64,000 nucleotides of DNA, from assembly GCF_004340945.1 (NCBI RefSeq), contig NZ_SLYD01000010.1:47815-111814 (forward strand). The letters run 5' to 3'. The position numbers were made by a program, and so were the translations under genes. The notes beneath the pieces were generated by a model, which saw only the letters and a list, made by a program, of their open reading frames with translations, was not told the DNA's origin and ran no database searches. Positions 1-8,569 of this stretch are shown here, piece by piece. How positions within the stretch are numbered: the first letter of the stretch is position 1; each line of letters opens with the position of its first letter. The DNA comes from Sphingomonas sp. PP-F2F-A104-K0414. Lineage in GTDB: Bacteria > Pseudomonadota > Alphaproteobacteria > Sphingomonadales > Sphingomonadaceae.

Positions 1-297
1 GCCTACGCGCGCTATGGCCGCCCGATCTTCATCGCCGAAACCGGGATCGAGGGCAGCGCCCGCCCCGCGTGGCTTCGCATGATCCTGCGCGAGGTGAGGA
101 TCGCCCAATCACTCGGCGTGCCGGTCGAGGGAACATGCCTCTACCCGATCCTCGACCACCCCGGCTGGGACGACGACCGCTACTGTCCCAACGGCCTCCT
201 CGCCTGCTCGCCGATCGTAAGCAACCGTATCCCACATGCCGCACTCGCAGACGTCATTCGGACTCGGCCACTTTTAGTAAATCCAGAGAGTGCCTGA
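1..297 (+). CDS. Glycoside-hydrolase-like protein, C-terminal part (cut by window edge)
   Basis: The frame is open from base 1 and stops at 295-297, giving the last 98 residues of a longer protein. It carries an IAETG stretch near residue 14, which looks like the beta-strand holding the catalytic Glu of TIM-barrel retaining glycosidases, and then PVEGTCLYPILD and a WDDDR segment. Together these resemble the end of the beta-glucosidase-like (GH1/GH5-like) proteins that often sit in sugar or glycosyltransferase clusters. The substrate cannot be told from this piece. It is the only gene left of the accessory spacer and may be the last core gene before it. Confidence 0.65.
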   Translation, partial: AYARYGRPIFIAETGIEGSARPAWLRMILREVRIAQSLGVPVEGTCLYPILDHPGWDDDRYCPNGLLACSPIVSNRIPHAALADVIRTRPLLVNPESA

Positions 298-1180
298 ACT
301 AAAGCACGCTCGTATCTTCAAGGCAAACCTTCAGCATGTCTAGGTTTTTCAGCAAAAATCGAGTCTTGTGTAGCGGACTGCCGCCAGCTCTCTCGAAAGT
401 ATCAGATATACAATATTATCTAAGTCGACGCTTGGGTAGCTCAGCACAACTGCTCATGCTCCAGATTAAGAGGTAATTCCTATATTTTGTGAAATTTCAC
501 TTAAGCTGAATTTTGAACTCGAACGTCGAGATGGGTCGCATCGACACCTGCGATGTTCTGAGGACGGCAGATCGTAATTCCAGTAGCGCGCCACCTTTCG
601 AATCAGCTTTCAATTCCTTTCTCGTAATAAGTATTACTCGAGCGGCTTCGGCTGCTTTGCAAGCGGAAGCCTTCTCTCGCTTACCCCACTCCAAAGCGAC
701 CGCTTCGCAACCCAGTGGGACGAGCGTTCAAGGCGCCAAACGACGCGTAAACAAACGTCTATTTGTCTTTGAACGCTGGATTAAAGTCTAACAGCGGACG
801 GGGGCTTTCTACTAACAGCAGCCTGTTGGGCCCATGCCCCAAAGCCTGAACGAACGTCTGCTTACGATCATCGCCTTCCGAAAGCGGCCGGGCTGCAATC
901 CACCAGTTTCACCGTAAATGCGGACAGTCCGCATGCACCTTATTACGCCGTATACTGTGAAAGCAGTGCGTTCTTGCCGCTTCAGGATCCGCTGCCAGAA
1001 CGTGGTGCGGTCCTCGATTGGAGAAGCTTTTTTCGCCTGTGGGTAGCGGGCGTCTTTGCCGAATAACCTCAACCAACCGGCCGCCAATGCCCCTGCCTCC
1101 GCCACGACGTTTATGATAGAAGGCCACATGCTCAAGACGAGAATGAAGCGGGTCGCCGGTCGCGGCGTTCACGCGGTGCC
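298..1180. other. Gene-poor spacer, AT-richer than its surroundings
   Basis: I see no convincing gene in these 883 bases. Roughly 300-500 is clearly AT-richer than the rest of the window and has no long frame, which suits foreign or decayed DNA. A palindromic dispersed element lies at about 836-933. Short open frames on both strands have poor coding character and no ribosome binding site. Confidence 0.6.
836..933 (+). repeat. Dispersed palindromic intergenic repeat, copy A
   Basis: The stretch starts with a tgaacgaacgtctg box (847-860) and continues through a tccaccag box to an aatgcggac end near 918-926. The same order of boxes recurs at about 61340-61432 (copy B) and, more loosely, at 24277-24331 (copy C). 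All three copies are intergenic. It looks like a REP-type or MITE-like element; its function is unknown. Confidence 0.6.
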
Positions 1181-1324
1181 GTGCCTTGCCGAGATCGAAC
1201 CTCGATCGCGAACCTTTCCAACGAGGATCTGCTCGATTTGGCTGACATCTTCAAAGCCGAGCCCCGCCCGCCAATCGGGGATATGGCGTTCGCGGAAATG
1301 GCGCGTCGGAATATCAGTCTCTGA
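1181..1324 (+). CDS. Small hypothetical protein (GTG start), sphingomonad type
   Basis: This is a 47-residue frame starting at the only plausible in-frame start, a GTG. Its C-terminal half reads NLSNEDLLDLADIF and ends in EMARRNISL. It looks like a short two-helix acidic protein of a kind I associate with sphingomonads. No ATG lies in frame upstream, and the frame upstream of the GTG is Arg-rich and unlikely to be coding, so the start is uncertain. The gene points toward the DUF5818 gene about 110 bp downstream. No function can be assigned. Confidence 0.35.
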   Translation: MPCRDRTSIANLSNEDLLDLADIFKAEPRPPIGDMAFAEMARRNISL

Positions 1325-1433
1325 GCGCCCGTCGGGAACGGAGTAGCAGAATCCTATGCCCCACCGAGGCACATTGGTTGCGCAGAGGATTTCCCGCAAC
1401 TTTACACGATCATAATAAGGCGACGACGCAGCG

Positions 1434-1637
1434 ATGGTAGCGATTGGCACCCGGATCAATGAGATAGGAAATCTGGTCCGCGATGGCGGGGCCTTCTATC
1501 TGCGCCGCGCTGTTGGTGGGCGCTACGAGCTGGAACTGCACCGCACCCCCGTAAATCTGGCAGAAAAACGCGTACGGCTCATCGGCACATTGGTTGGCCC
1601 AGATCTGGTAAACGCTGACGGCGTTGGGCCAGCTTAG
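1434..1637 (+). CDS. DUF5818-like small protein
   Basis: The 67-residue product begins MVAIGTRINEIGNLVRDGG, continues with a GRYELELHR strand and ends in VRLIGTLVGPDLVNADGV. This three-part pattern (GTR..E.G.L.RDGG, then W/Y-L-L, then RVR..GTR.G.DLL) is that of the short beta-barrel DUF5818 proteins common in sphingomonads. Their role is unknown, although the fold reads like a small OB-type domain. The gene stands alone between spacers. Confidence 0.6.
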   Translation: MVAIGTRINEIGNLVRDGGAFYLRRAVGGRYELELHRTPVNLAEKRVRLIGTLVGPDLVNADGVGPA

Positions 1638-1743
1638 TGAGCCAGACATTTGTCCTGTTCAGTCGTCAGCCACTTGCCGCAATTCCGATTCATCCTGACT
1701 CATTGCCGTTGCGCACAAACCACGAACAGCCATCATCCCAGCC

Positions 1744-2187
1744 ATGGAACAGCGGATTATTCACGCCTGCGGTCATGAGCAGGGTCATTACCTCACGGGC
1801 TTCGACAGCCAGCAGGAACGCAAAGCCAAGTGGCTGAAGACGACGACCTGTCGAGACTGCTTCGTTGCGGAAAAGCGAGCAGCGGAAGCCGCTGCGGCAG
1901 CGTTGAGCAACGCTGCTGTCTCCCACCTCGATCTTCCCCTGTTAACCGGCAGCGATCGTCAAATCAGCTGGGCGTCGACAATTAGGACCAAGCGGCTCGC
2001 AGCACTAACCAACCCTAACAGCGACGCCGACTGTTCCGCTTGTCTTCAGGTAACTGACGCCAAATGGTGGATCGATCGCCGCGATCTGACGGACGTCGAT
2101 CTGATGGCGGCAGCGGCGCAGGCACCAGACCTCCAAAGCGCCACCGTGGTCACGGCGTCGATTACGGATATGCCTCGGACAGCATGA
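1744..2187 (+). CDS. Hypothetical protein with N-terminal Cys/His knuckle, plasmid/ICE type
   Basis: The 147-residue protein starts MEQRIIHACGHEQGH and has a second CRDC pair near residue 36, so it probably forms a small zinc site (CGH...CxxC). An Ala-rich helix follows, then the segment GSDRQISWASTIRTKRL, a hallmark of hypothetical proteins carried mainly by plasmids, phages and integrative elements. A further C-x2-C occurs in SACLQV at about residue 97. No enzyme motif is visible. I take it as an accessory-region marker of unknown function. Confidence 0.6.
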   Translation: MEQRIIHACGHEQGHYLTGFDSQQERKAKWLKTTTCRDCFVAEKRAAEAAAAALSNAAVSHLDLPLLTGSDRQISWASTIRTKRLAALTNPNSDADCSACLQVTDAKWWIDRRDLTDVDLMAAAAQAPDLQSATVVTASITDMPRTA

Positions 2188-2649
2188 TCATTCCGCCGGC
2201 GCCATCGCGACGACCAACCTGGCGAAGACGTTGCCGTCGATAGCACGAACTCAAACGCGATATCGTTTACGTGCCCACTTCTCGAGCTTCTAGCCAGTGC
2301 GAACCGTACCTCTGACGGCTCAGTGCTTTTAGGGTATACCCCCAGTGGACCTCTTTAATCGGGTTCGTTTTACGTCAAAAGTTTACGCATAAAAATCTGG
2401 TCAAGCTGCTCGGTTGGTCCGGCTTAAGCCTTGACCAAGAAGGACCATACGGCACCCGTTCAAACGGCACCGCAGTAGGCATTGTACGTGGCATCAGGGG
2501 TTTCTGAACTTGATCGAACCAGAGCTAAATTCGTGCGTCTGGATTCTCAAAAAGGATGGTGGATCGAGAAACTGAGATAGAAGGGGAAAACCGGTCTAGC
2601 GCCATCCGCCGCCACCTACGACATTGTGCATCACTGATTGTGCTTCTAG
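2188..2649. other. Intergenic region holding long repeat copy 1
   Basis: No gene is supported here. The right two thirds are occupied by the structured 151-bp repeat annotated separately. Bases 2188-2320 show nothing I can name. Confidence 0.6.
2321..2471 (+). repeat. 151-bp structured direct repeat, copy 1 (left side of metal island)
   Basis: The elements in order are a GTATAC palindrome inside gggtataccc (2334-2339), an inverted pair TGGTCC (2415-2420) / GGACCA (2442-2447), and two direct ACGGCACC boxes (2449-2456 and 2464-2471). The copy at 12274-12424 has the same elements at exactly the same spacing and orientation. A hand count without gaps gives about 99 identical positions out of 151, with the right-hand 60 bp best conserved. 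The two copies lie 9,953 bp apart and enclose the metal-resistance genes. It could be a recombination site, an element terminus or a protein-binding array. Confidence 0.7.
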
Positions 2650-3003
2650 ATGCATCCAATGAAACGCCGGGCTCGCCCACTCTCCAAGATATTGCATTCT
2701 ATGGCGTTTCTCGTCCTGGCGGTGATCTTGCTGGTCCGGCTTGGCCCGCTCTGCGAGACGATGGCGATGGCCGCGCCTCCGGCTGCATCCGCGATGGTGG
2801 ACTGCGCCAGCAAATCAGCAGGCGCTCCCATCAAAAAGGCCCCTGCGTCGGCCTGCGCCATACCGTGCGTTGCTGTTGCCGGCGAAACCGTCGAGCATAT
2901 CGAGCTGGTTCCGTCCTCCCGTCTATCGCCTTGGCCGGCTCCACAGACCGGCCTTTTGGGCATGGCATACGCTCCGGCCACGCCCCCTCCGCAAACCGTG
3001 TGA
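2650..3003 (+). CDS. Small exported protein with cysteines, metal-island associated
   Basis: The 117-residue product has a basic start and a hydrophobic segment (about residues 16-32), then METMAMAAPPAASAMVDC-like sequence with Cys residues at VDCAS and SACAIPC. A Pro-rich tail follows. It looks like a secreted or membrane-anchored small protein of the kind that sits beside copper, cobalt or zinc resistance genes. I cannot place it in a named family. The start may be the ATG at 2659 instead. It lies 37 bp ahead of the Cys-rich peptide gene on the same strand and could share its transcript. Confidence 0.5.
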   Translation: MHPMKRRARPLSKILHSMAFLVLAVILLVRLGPLCETMAMAAPPAASAMVDCASKSAGAPIKKAPASACAIPCVAVAGETVEHIELVPSSRLSPWPAPQTGLLGMAYAPATPPPQTV

Positions 3004-3040
3004 CGTCAAACACCATCACACGTAAATTTCGGAGAATATC

Positions 3041-3229
3041 ATGACCAAGTTCAAGCTCATCAGCGCTGCCTTCGCCCTCACCCTGTCGACTGGCGCATTC
3101 GCCGCTGTCGCCAATTGCTGCGCCGACATGGCGTGCTGCAAGGACGGTGCGGACTGCTGCAAGGATAGCGCAAAAGCCAAGGCTGCGGACTGCTGCGATA
3201 ATGCCAAGGGCGGCATGAAGCACGGTTAA
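3041..3229 (+). CDS. Cys-rich small periplasmic protein, putative metal-binding peptide
   Basis: This 62-residue protein has a clean signal peptide (MTKFKLISAAFALTLSTGAFA). The mature part is about 41 residues and holds four CC pairs (NCC, ACC, DCC, DCC) separated by short Asp/Ala/Lys runs. Eight cysteines as adjacent pairs in such a short peptide point to thiolate metal binding, like a periplasmic metallothionein. It is not one of the classical bacterial metallothionein (SmtA) families. A good terminator follows directly. Its position in the metal island supports a role in holding or buffering metal ions; the metal is unknown. Confidence 0.7.
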   Translation: MTKFKLISAAFALTLSTGAFAAVANCCADMACCKDGADCCKDSAKAKAADCCDNAKGGMKHG

Positions 3230-3236
3230 AAGCTGG

Positions 3237-3265
3237 ATAGGGGCGGGCAACCGTCCCTATTTTCT
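3237..3265 (+). terminator. Rho-independent terminator after the Cys-rich peptide gene
   Basis: The stem is ataggggcgg / ccgtccctat (10 bp with one G-T pair), the loop is gcaa, and the tail is tttt. It starts 8 bp after the stop codon. Confidence 0.8.
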
Positions 3266-3472
3266 AGTCTACGTCTACTCGGCGCGGCACGCCGTCCCGC
3301 CACGGTCGCTGCGACGAGCGAAGAGTTACCCTCAGGGTTGAGGCTCTTCCCCGAACCGCATCCATCGTTCGTCCCATCTCGCGCGCGATTACCGCCAGAG
3401 TCTGTTTGGCCCCGATACGCTGACGAAGCTCGGCGTCATCATCATCGGTCCAAGACGTTCCACGTCGAGCGG

Positions 3473-4159
3473 TCAGCCCAAAAACTCCTCGATCAGGAGC
3501 AATCCCAAAAACCCGATGAAAAACATCGCGCTGATAAGCGGGGTGTCTGGCTTCTCATGCGCTTCGACCAACAGCTCTTCCGTCACGAGGTAGAGCAGCG
3601 CCATCAGACCGAAACTGAGAAACCCGGCGATGACGACGGGCGGAAACGTTGCAACGGGAGTCGCTATCGCCGCACCGATCGGCAGCAACAACGCGATCCC
3701 CATCGTAATTCCGATGATCCGCGCCTTGGACTTGATCGTCTCGCCCAACTCGGTCGTCACGGTCAGTCCGAGAAACAGCACCTCCAACGTCAACGCGATC
3801 GTCAGCAACACGCCGGCCTTCCCGCCAGCGACGAACGCCAACCCGAGAACTAGCCCGTCGATCAGGATATCCACTGCGACCGCGCCCAACATAGCGATCG
3901 GTCCACTGGCGCGACCCTCAAGGGCTTTGAGTGACAGCATCACGACTATACCAAGCGCGCCGCCTGTGAATGTCGCGATCGGTGAACCTTCGTGCATCAC
4001 TTGGGGCAGGATCTCGGCTGCCGCTGCGGCGAACACGACGCCTGCCGCCAAGTGCTGCATAGCGCTTACGAAGGCATCGCTTGGCCGTCTCGATACCGCG
4101 AATAGCGAGCCGATCAGTACGGCGACGACGGGAATGAGCGTGAAAGCAACGGCCTGCAT
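3473..4159 (-). CDS. ZIP-family metal permease
   Basis: The 228-residue membrane protein has about eight hydrophobic segments. It contains HLAAGVVFAAAAAEILP, the His/Glu-bearing helix of ZIP transporters, and a later EVLFLGLTVTTELGE helix. ZIP proteins bring Zn2+ or other divalent ions into the cytoplasm. The gene ends the czc-like set and lies 3 bp after the czcA homologue, so it probably belongs to the same transcript. A putative importer within an efflux operon is notable. Some ZIP-like proteins of metal islands may work differently, so the direction of transport is an inference from the family. Confidence 0.85.
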   Translation of the reverse strand: MQAVAFTLIPVVAVLIGSLFAVSRRPSDAFVSAMQHLAAGVVFAAAAAEILPQVMHEGSPIATFTGGALGIVVMLSLKALEGRASGPIAMLGAVAVDILIDGLVLGLAFVAGGKAGVLLTIALTLEVLFLGLTVTTELGETIKSKARIIGITMGIALLLPIGAAIATPVATFPPVVIAGFLSFGLMALLYLVTEELLVEAHEKPDTPLISAMFFIGFLGLLLIEEFLG

Positions 4160-4162
4160 AGC

Positions 4163-7100
4163 TTAAGCCCTCACGCTGTCATGAGCCGAAGGCGGCAGTT
4201 CGATGTGTTTCCCTGATGGAGCTGGCAACTCGCGCCGTCCGAAACGAGCGTAGAGCGTCGGCAGCACGAACAAGGTGAGCAACGTTGCGGATATCAGGCC
4301 ACCAATGACGACGGTCGCCAACGGCTTTTGCACCTCGGCTCCAGCACCATGACCAAGTGCCATCGGAACGAAGCCAAGCGACGCAACGAGCGCCGTCATC
4401 GCAACCGGCCGGAGCCGCGCCAGAGCGCCTTGATGCGCCGCTACCGCACGATCAATGCCTTGCCGCATCAGATCATGGATGGACGACACCATGACCAGCC
4501 CGTTGAGAACCGCGACACCTGATAACGCGATGAAGCCGACTGCCGCTGAAATGGAAAACGGCATGCCTCTTAGCACCAGCGCAAGGATGCCTCCGACCAA
4601 CGCCAGCGGAACGCCGGTAAACACGATCAACGCATCCCTGACGGAGCCTAGCGCGCCGTAGAGCAGGAACATGATGACCACGAAACAGATCGGCACCACA
4701 ACGCTGAGCCGATCGCGGGCGGATGCAAGGTTCTCGAACTGACCGCCCCATTCGAGATACGTGCCGGGCGGCAATTTCACCTGAGCGTCGATGGCTGACC
4801 GGGCATCACCCACGACACCGGCCACGTCTCGATCGCGCACGTTGGCCTGCACCACGACACGCCGCTTGCCGTTCTCGCGACTGATCTGGTTGGGACCATC
4901 GACCACCGAGATATCCGCCACGGTCGATAGCGGTACGAAGCCGCCACTGCCGGTCGGCACCGGGACCTGAGCAACCGCCGTCAGATCGGATCTTGAGCTT
5001 TCCGCCATCCGGATCACGACGGGGAAGCGACGATCGCCTTCAAAGATCACACCAGCCTGTCGGCCGCCAATGGCTGTGGCAACCGTGTCCTGCACGTCAC
5101 CCGCCGTTACCCCGACACGGGACATGGCGGTGCGGTTCGGCCGAATATCGAGCATCGGCAAACCTTCGGTTTGTTCAACCCGCACGTCTGCTGCACCCCG
5201 CGTCTTTCGAAGGATGCCGGCGATCCGATCTGCGGTCGCGTTCATCTCGCCAAAGTCATCGCCAAAGACCTTGATCGCGATGTCGCCGCGCACGCCCGCG
5301 ATCAGCTCGTTGAACCGCATCTGGATCGGCTGCGTGATCTCATAGGCGTTGCCCGGCAGGGTGGAGAGACGCTTTTCCAGCCGCTCCACCAGCTCTCCCT
5401 TGGACAGGCCGGGGTCGGGCCACTCCTTCTTCGGCTTCAGGATGACGAAGGTGTCGGTCGCGTTAGGCGGCATTGGGTCCGATGCGATTTCGGACGTGCC
5501 GGTGCGGGAGAAGGCGAAACGGACCTCAGGGGCCTTGGCGAGTGCCTTTTCCACCTGGAATTGCATGGCCTGGCTCTGATCGACCGATGTGCCGGGGATG
5601 CGGACCGCCTGAACGAGAATGTTGCCCTCATCGAGCTGCGGCAAGAACTCCTGCCCCAATGTCGTGAAAGCAGCCCCGGCGAGTGCCAGCGCACCGATCG
5701 CGACGCCGATAGTGAGGGTGGGTCGGCGCATTGCCGCATCGAGTCCCGGCTCATAGCGCTGCCGTAGGAACGTGACGACGCGGCTTTCCTTTTCCTCAAC
5801 CCGTTTGCTGAGCCAGATCGCAATCGCTGCCGGTATGAAGGTCAGCGACAGGATGAAGGCGAACACCAGAGCGATGATGACTGTCAGCGCCATCGGCTCG
5901 AACATCTTGCCTTCGACACCCGTGAAGGTGAGCAACGGCGCATAGACAAGGATGATGATAGCCTGCCCGTACAGCGATGGCCGGATCATCTCGCGCGCCG
6001 ATGCGGCGACAATCCCGAGACGTTGCTCGATCGTCAGCACGTCATCGCGACCATGCTGCGCCTCGCCCAAACGCCGTAATGCGTTCTCCACGATAATGAC
6101 CGCGCCATCCACGATCAGACCAAAGTCGAGCGCGCCAAGGCTCATCAGATTGGCCGAAACACCCGCCTTCAACATGCCGATGCTGGTCAACAGCATCGTG
6201 ATCGGAATGACGCAGGCCGCGATCAACGCCGCACGGAAATTGCCAAGCAGGGCAAACAGAACGACGATCACCAGCACCGCACCCTCGGCAAGGTTGCGGG
6301 CAACCGTGGCGATCGTGGAGTTCACCAGCTCGGTCCGGTTCATAACCGGCTTCACGACAACATCGACCGGTAACGAGCGGCCGATCTGCGTCAGCCGTTC
6401 GGCAACGCCCGTCGACACCGTGCGGCTATTCTCCCCGATCCGCATGACTGCGGTCCCAACGACGACCTCATGACCGTTTTCCGACGCCGATCCCATGCGT
6501 AGCGCCTGCCCGGTGCGAACGGTCGCGATCTGGTTGAGCAGTATTGGAACGCTCTCGCGGGTGGCAACGACGGTACGGGCCAGCTCGTCGGCGTTGCGGA
6601 CACGCCCATCCGATCGAACCGCCAACCCTTCGCCGTTGCGGTTGACCACGCCAGCGCCCGCGCTGGTATTGCTGCGCTGTAGGGCGGTGGTGAGATCCTG
6701 AAGCGTTAGCCGCATTGCCGCCATGCGCTGTATGTCCGGAATAACGAGATATTCCTTGGTGTAGCCACCAAGGGAGTCGACGCCAGCAAGCCCGGCCGTG
6801 CTTTTGAGCTGCGGCGTGACGATCCAATCCTGCACGGTGCGCAGATATGTCGCCTTGTCGGCGTCGCTGACGAGGTGATCCCCCTCGGGGGTGATATAGC
6901 TGGCATCGCGTTGCAGGCCAGGTTCCCCGTTGCGATGATGGACCTGATCCAGCTCGCGGTATTCGACGGTCCACATGAAGATATCGCCAAGGCCCGTGGC
7001 GATCGGCCCCATCTCGGGGTTCACACCTTCGGGAAGGTCTTCCTCTGCGGTTCGCAGGCGTTCCGCGACCTGCGCCCGCGCAAAGTAGATATCGGTCTTT

Positions 7101-7396
7101 TCACCGAAAACCGCTGTGATCTGGGCAAAGCCATTGCGGCTTAGCGAGCGGGTATATTCAAGACCGGGAATGCCCGCGAGCGCGGTTTCGACCGTGAACG
7201 CAACCTGCTTCTCGATCTGATCGGGGGAGAGGGCAGGAGCAACGACGTTGATCTGCACCTGGTTGTTGGTGATGTCGGGTACGGCGTCGATCGGAAGCTG
7301 ACGCAGCGCGCCAATCCCGAGCAATGCAGCCGCGATAGTGAGAAGCAGGACGAGCCAGCGCTTCTCGACGGAGAGGGTGACGATGCGACCGATCAT
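4163..7396 (-). CDS. czcA: CzcA-type heavy-metal RND efflux pump
   Basis: The 1077-residue inner-membrane protein has the usual RND architecture: one N-terminal TM helix, a large periplasmic loop, six TM helices, a second loop and five further helices. The fourth TM helix carries DFGLIVDGAVIIVEN, the DFG-DGA-EN signature of the HME1 (Zn/Co/Cd) class, which distinguishes it from copper/silver CusA. It is a proton-driven pump that takes divalent cations from periplasm or membrane into the CzcB/CzcC conduit. Length is normal for the family. It follows the adaptor gene by 3 bp. Confidence 0.95.
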   Translation of the reverse strand: MIGRIVTLSVEKRWLVLLLTIAAALLGIGALRQLPIDAVPDITNNQVQINVVAPALSPDQIEKQVAFTVETALAGIPGLEYTRSLSRNGFAQITAVFGEKTDIYFARAQVAERLRTAEEDLPEGVNPEMGPIATGLGDIFMWTVEYRELDQVHHRNGEPGLQRDASYITPEGDHLVSDADKATYLRTVQDWIVTPQLKSTAGLAGVDSLGGYTKEYLVIPDIQRMAAMRLTLQDLTTALQRSNTSAGAGVVNRNGEGLAVRSDGRVRNADELARTVVATRESVPILLNQIATVRTGQALRMGSASENGHEVVVGTAVMRIGENSRTVSTGVAERLTQIGRSLPVDVVVKPVMNRTELVNSTIATVARNLAEGAVLVIVVLFALLGNFRAALIAACVIPITMLLTSIGMLKAGVSANLMSLGALDFGLIVDGAVIIVENALRRLGEAQHGRDDVLTIEQRLGIVAASAREMIRPSLYGQAIIILVYAPLLTFTGVEGKMFEPMALTVIIALVFAFILSLTFIPAAIAIWLSKRVEEKESRVVTFLRQRYEPGLDAAMRRPTLTIGVAIGALALAGAAFTTLGQEFLPQLDEGNILVQAVRIPGTSVDQSQAMQFQVEKALAKAPEVRFAFSRTGTSEIASDPMPPNATDTFVILKPKKEWPDPGLSKGELVERLEKRLSTLPGNAYEITQPIQMRFNELIAGVRGDIAIKVFGDDFGEMNATADRIAGILRKTRGAADVRVEQTEGLPMLDIRPNRTAMSRVGVTAGDVQDTVATAIGGRQAGVIFEGDRRFPVVIRMAESSRSDLTAVAQVPVPTGSGGFVPLSTVADISVVDGPNQISRENGKRRVVVQANVRDRDVAGVVGDARSAIDAQVKLPPGTYLEWGGQFENLASARDRLSVVVPICFVVIMFLLYGALGSVRDALIVFTGVPLALVGGILALVLRGMPFSISAAVGFIALSGVAVLNGLVMVSSIHDLMRQGIDRAVAAHQGALARLRPVAMTALVASLGFVPMALGHGAGAEVQKPLATVVIGGLISATLLTLFVLPTLYARFGRRELPAPSGKHIELPPSAHDSVRA

Positions 7397-7399
7397 GGC

Positions 7400-8569
7400 T
7401 CAGTCCTCATCCCCGCCCGCACCCTTGCCGAGTTCGGCTTTGAGCGTGAAGCTGTTGGTGGAAGCGATGCGCTCCGAGCCGGTAAGGCCTGCCGTTACGG
7501 TGACTTGCCCGCCATTAGTGCGGCCAAGCGTCACCGGAATTGCCCGGAAACCTGTCGCGGTGCGGACGAACACAAACGACTTGTCCTCGATCATCTGCAC
7601 TGCGGCCGATGGTACAGCAACGGTACGGTCCCCGGTCGCAGGAACGAGGATCGATACGTTGACCGTCTCACCAACGCGCCATGTGCTGCCGGCGTTGTCG
7701 AGGGTGGCGATCACCGGCACCAATCGCGTCGTCTCGTCCAGAATGGGGGACACGAACGTAACACGCCCCTCCTGACGCCGCCCCGGTGCCGTTACTTCGA
7801 CACGCACGCCGGGTTTCACCCGACCGGCATCGGTGGGGACGAGTGATGTGGTGACAGTGACCTTCGACAGATTGGCGACGCGGAACAGCTCTGCATCGGC
7901 CGCGACGGCTTGCCCGAGGGTGGCCGATCGCGCGATCACTTGGCCGGCGATCGGCGAACGAACCGCGATGCGGTTGAGCGCACCGCCTCCGCTGCCCGTC
8001 GCTGACAACTGCTGCTGCGCGAGGCGAAGGGCAATACTGGCCTCCGTCGCTGCCGTCCGCGCTGCAACCAGATCCTGCTCCGGCGAAACGCGTTCGGCAA
8101 ACAGGCGCTGTTCGCGGCGAAGGTTCGATTGGGCGAGTGCGGAACGCGCGCGCGCGGCCTCTACCTCCGCTTTCAGTGATGCCGCTTCCCGGCTTTCGAT
8201 GATAGCCAGCGGGTCTCCCCGGCTGACTGACTGCCCGAGATTGCGGGTGAGGGAAACGAGCCGACCGCCTACGGAGGTGGACACGACCTGCACGCCTTGA
8301 GGATCACCCTCGATCGTTGCCGATAGCTCGATCGCTCCGGCCACGCCGCCTACTGTAGGTCGCGTAACCTCTATCCCGGCATCCGCGATCTGCTGCGCGG
8401 ACAGGGTGACGATATCCTTTGGACCCTCCTTGGCTTCGCCGGCCTCGGCACCTTCGGTCTTCTCGGCTCCGGCCTTCTCACCGGCCTCGCTGTTGCTACC
8501 CCCGCCGCACCCGGCAAGGAGGATAGCCAGGGTCACAGGCGCGAGCGCCCGTATGATGATCTTCGTCAT
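7400..8569 (-). CDS. czcB: CzcB-type RND periplasmic adaptor (lipoprotein)
   Basis: The 389-residue protein starts with a lipoprotein signal (LLAGC, Cys at residue 21) and a Gly/Glu/Ala-rich linker. It then shows the adaptor layout: a lipoyl half (VVSTSVGGRLVSL), a coiled-coil hairpin rich in Ala, Arg and Glu (about residues 115-190), the second lipoyl half (IRSPIAGQV-like, seen as VRSPIAGQVIA) and beta-barrel domains. It joins CzcA to CzcC. The start overlaps the czcC stop by one base (TAATG), which suggests translational coupling. Confidence 0.92.
   Translation of the reverse strand: MTKIIIRALAPVTLAILLAGCGGGSNSEAGEKAGAEKTEGAEAGEAKEGPKDIVTLSAQQIADAGIEVTRPTVGGVAGAIELSATIEGDPQGVQVVSTSVGGRLVSLTRNLGQSVSRGDPLAIIESREAASLKAEVEAARARSALAQSNLRREQRLFAERVSPEQDLVAARTAATEASIALRLAQQQLSATGSGGGALNRIAVRSPIAGQVIARSATLGQAVAADAELFRVANLSKVTVTTSLVPTDAGRVKPGVRVEVTAPGRRQEGRVTFVSPILDETTRLVPVIATLDNAGSTWRVGETVNVSILVPATGDRTVAVPSAAVQMIEDKSFVFVRTATGFRAIPVTLGRTNGGQVTVTAGLTGSERIASTNSFTLKAELGKGAGGDED

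Noticed and set aside
513..791. A 92-codon frame in the left spacer
   Set aside because: Codon use is unlike real genes here, there is no ribosome binding site, and its product has no recognisable motif.
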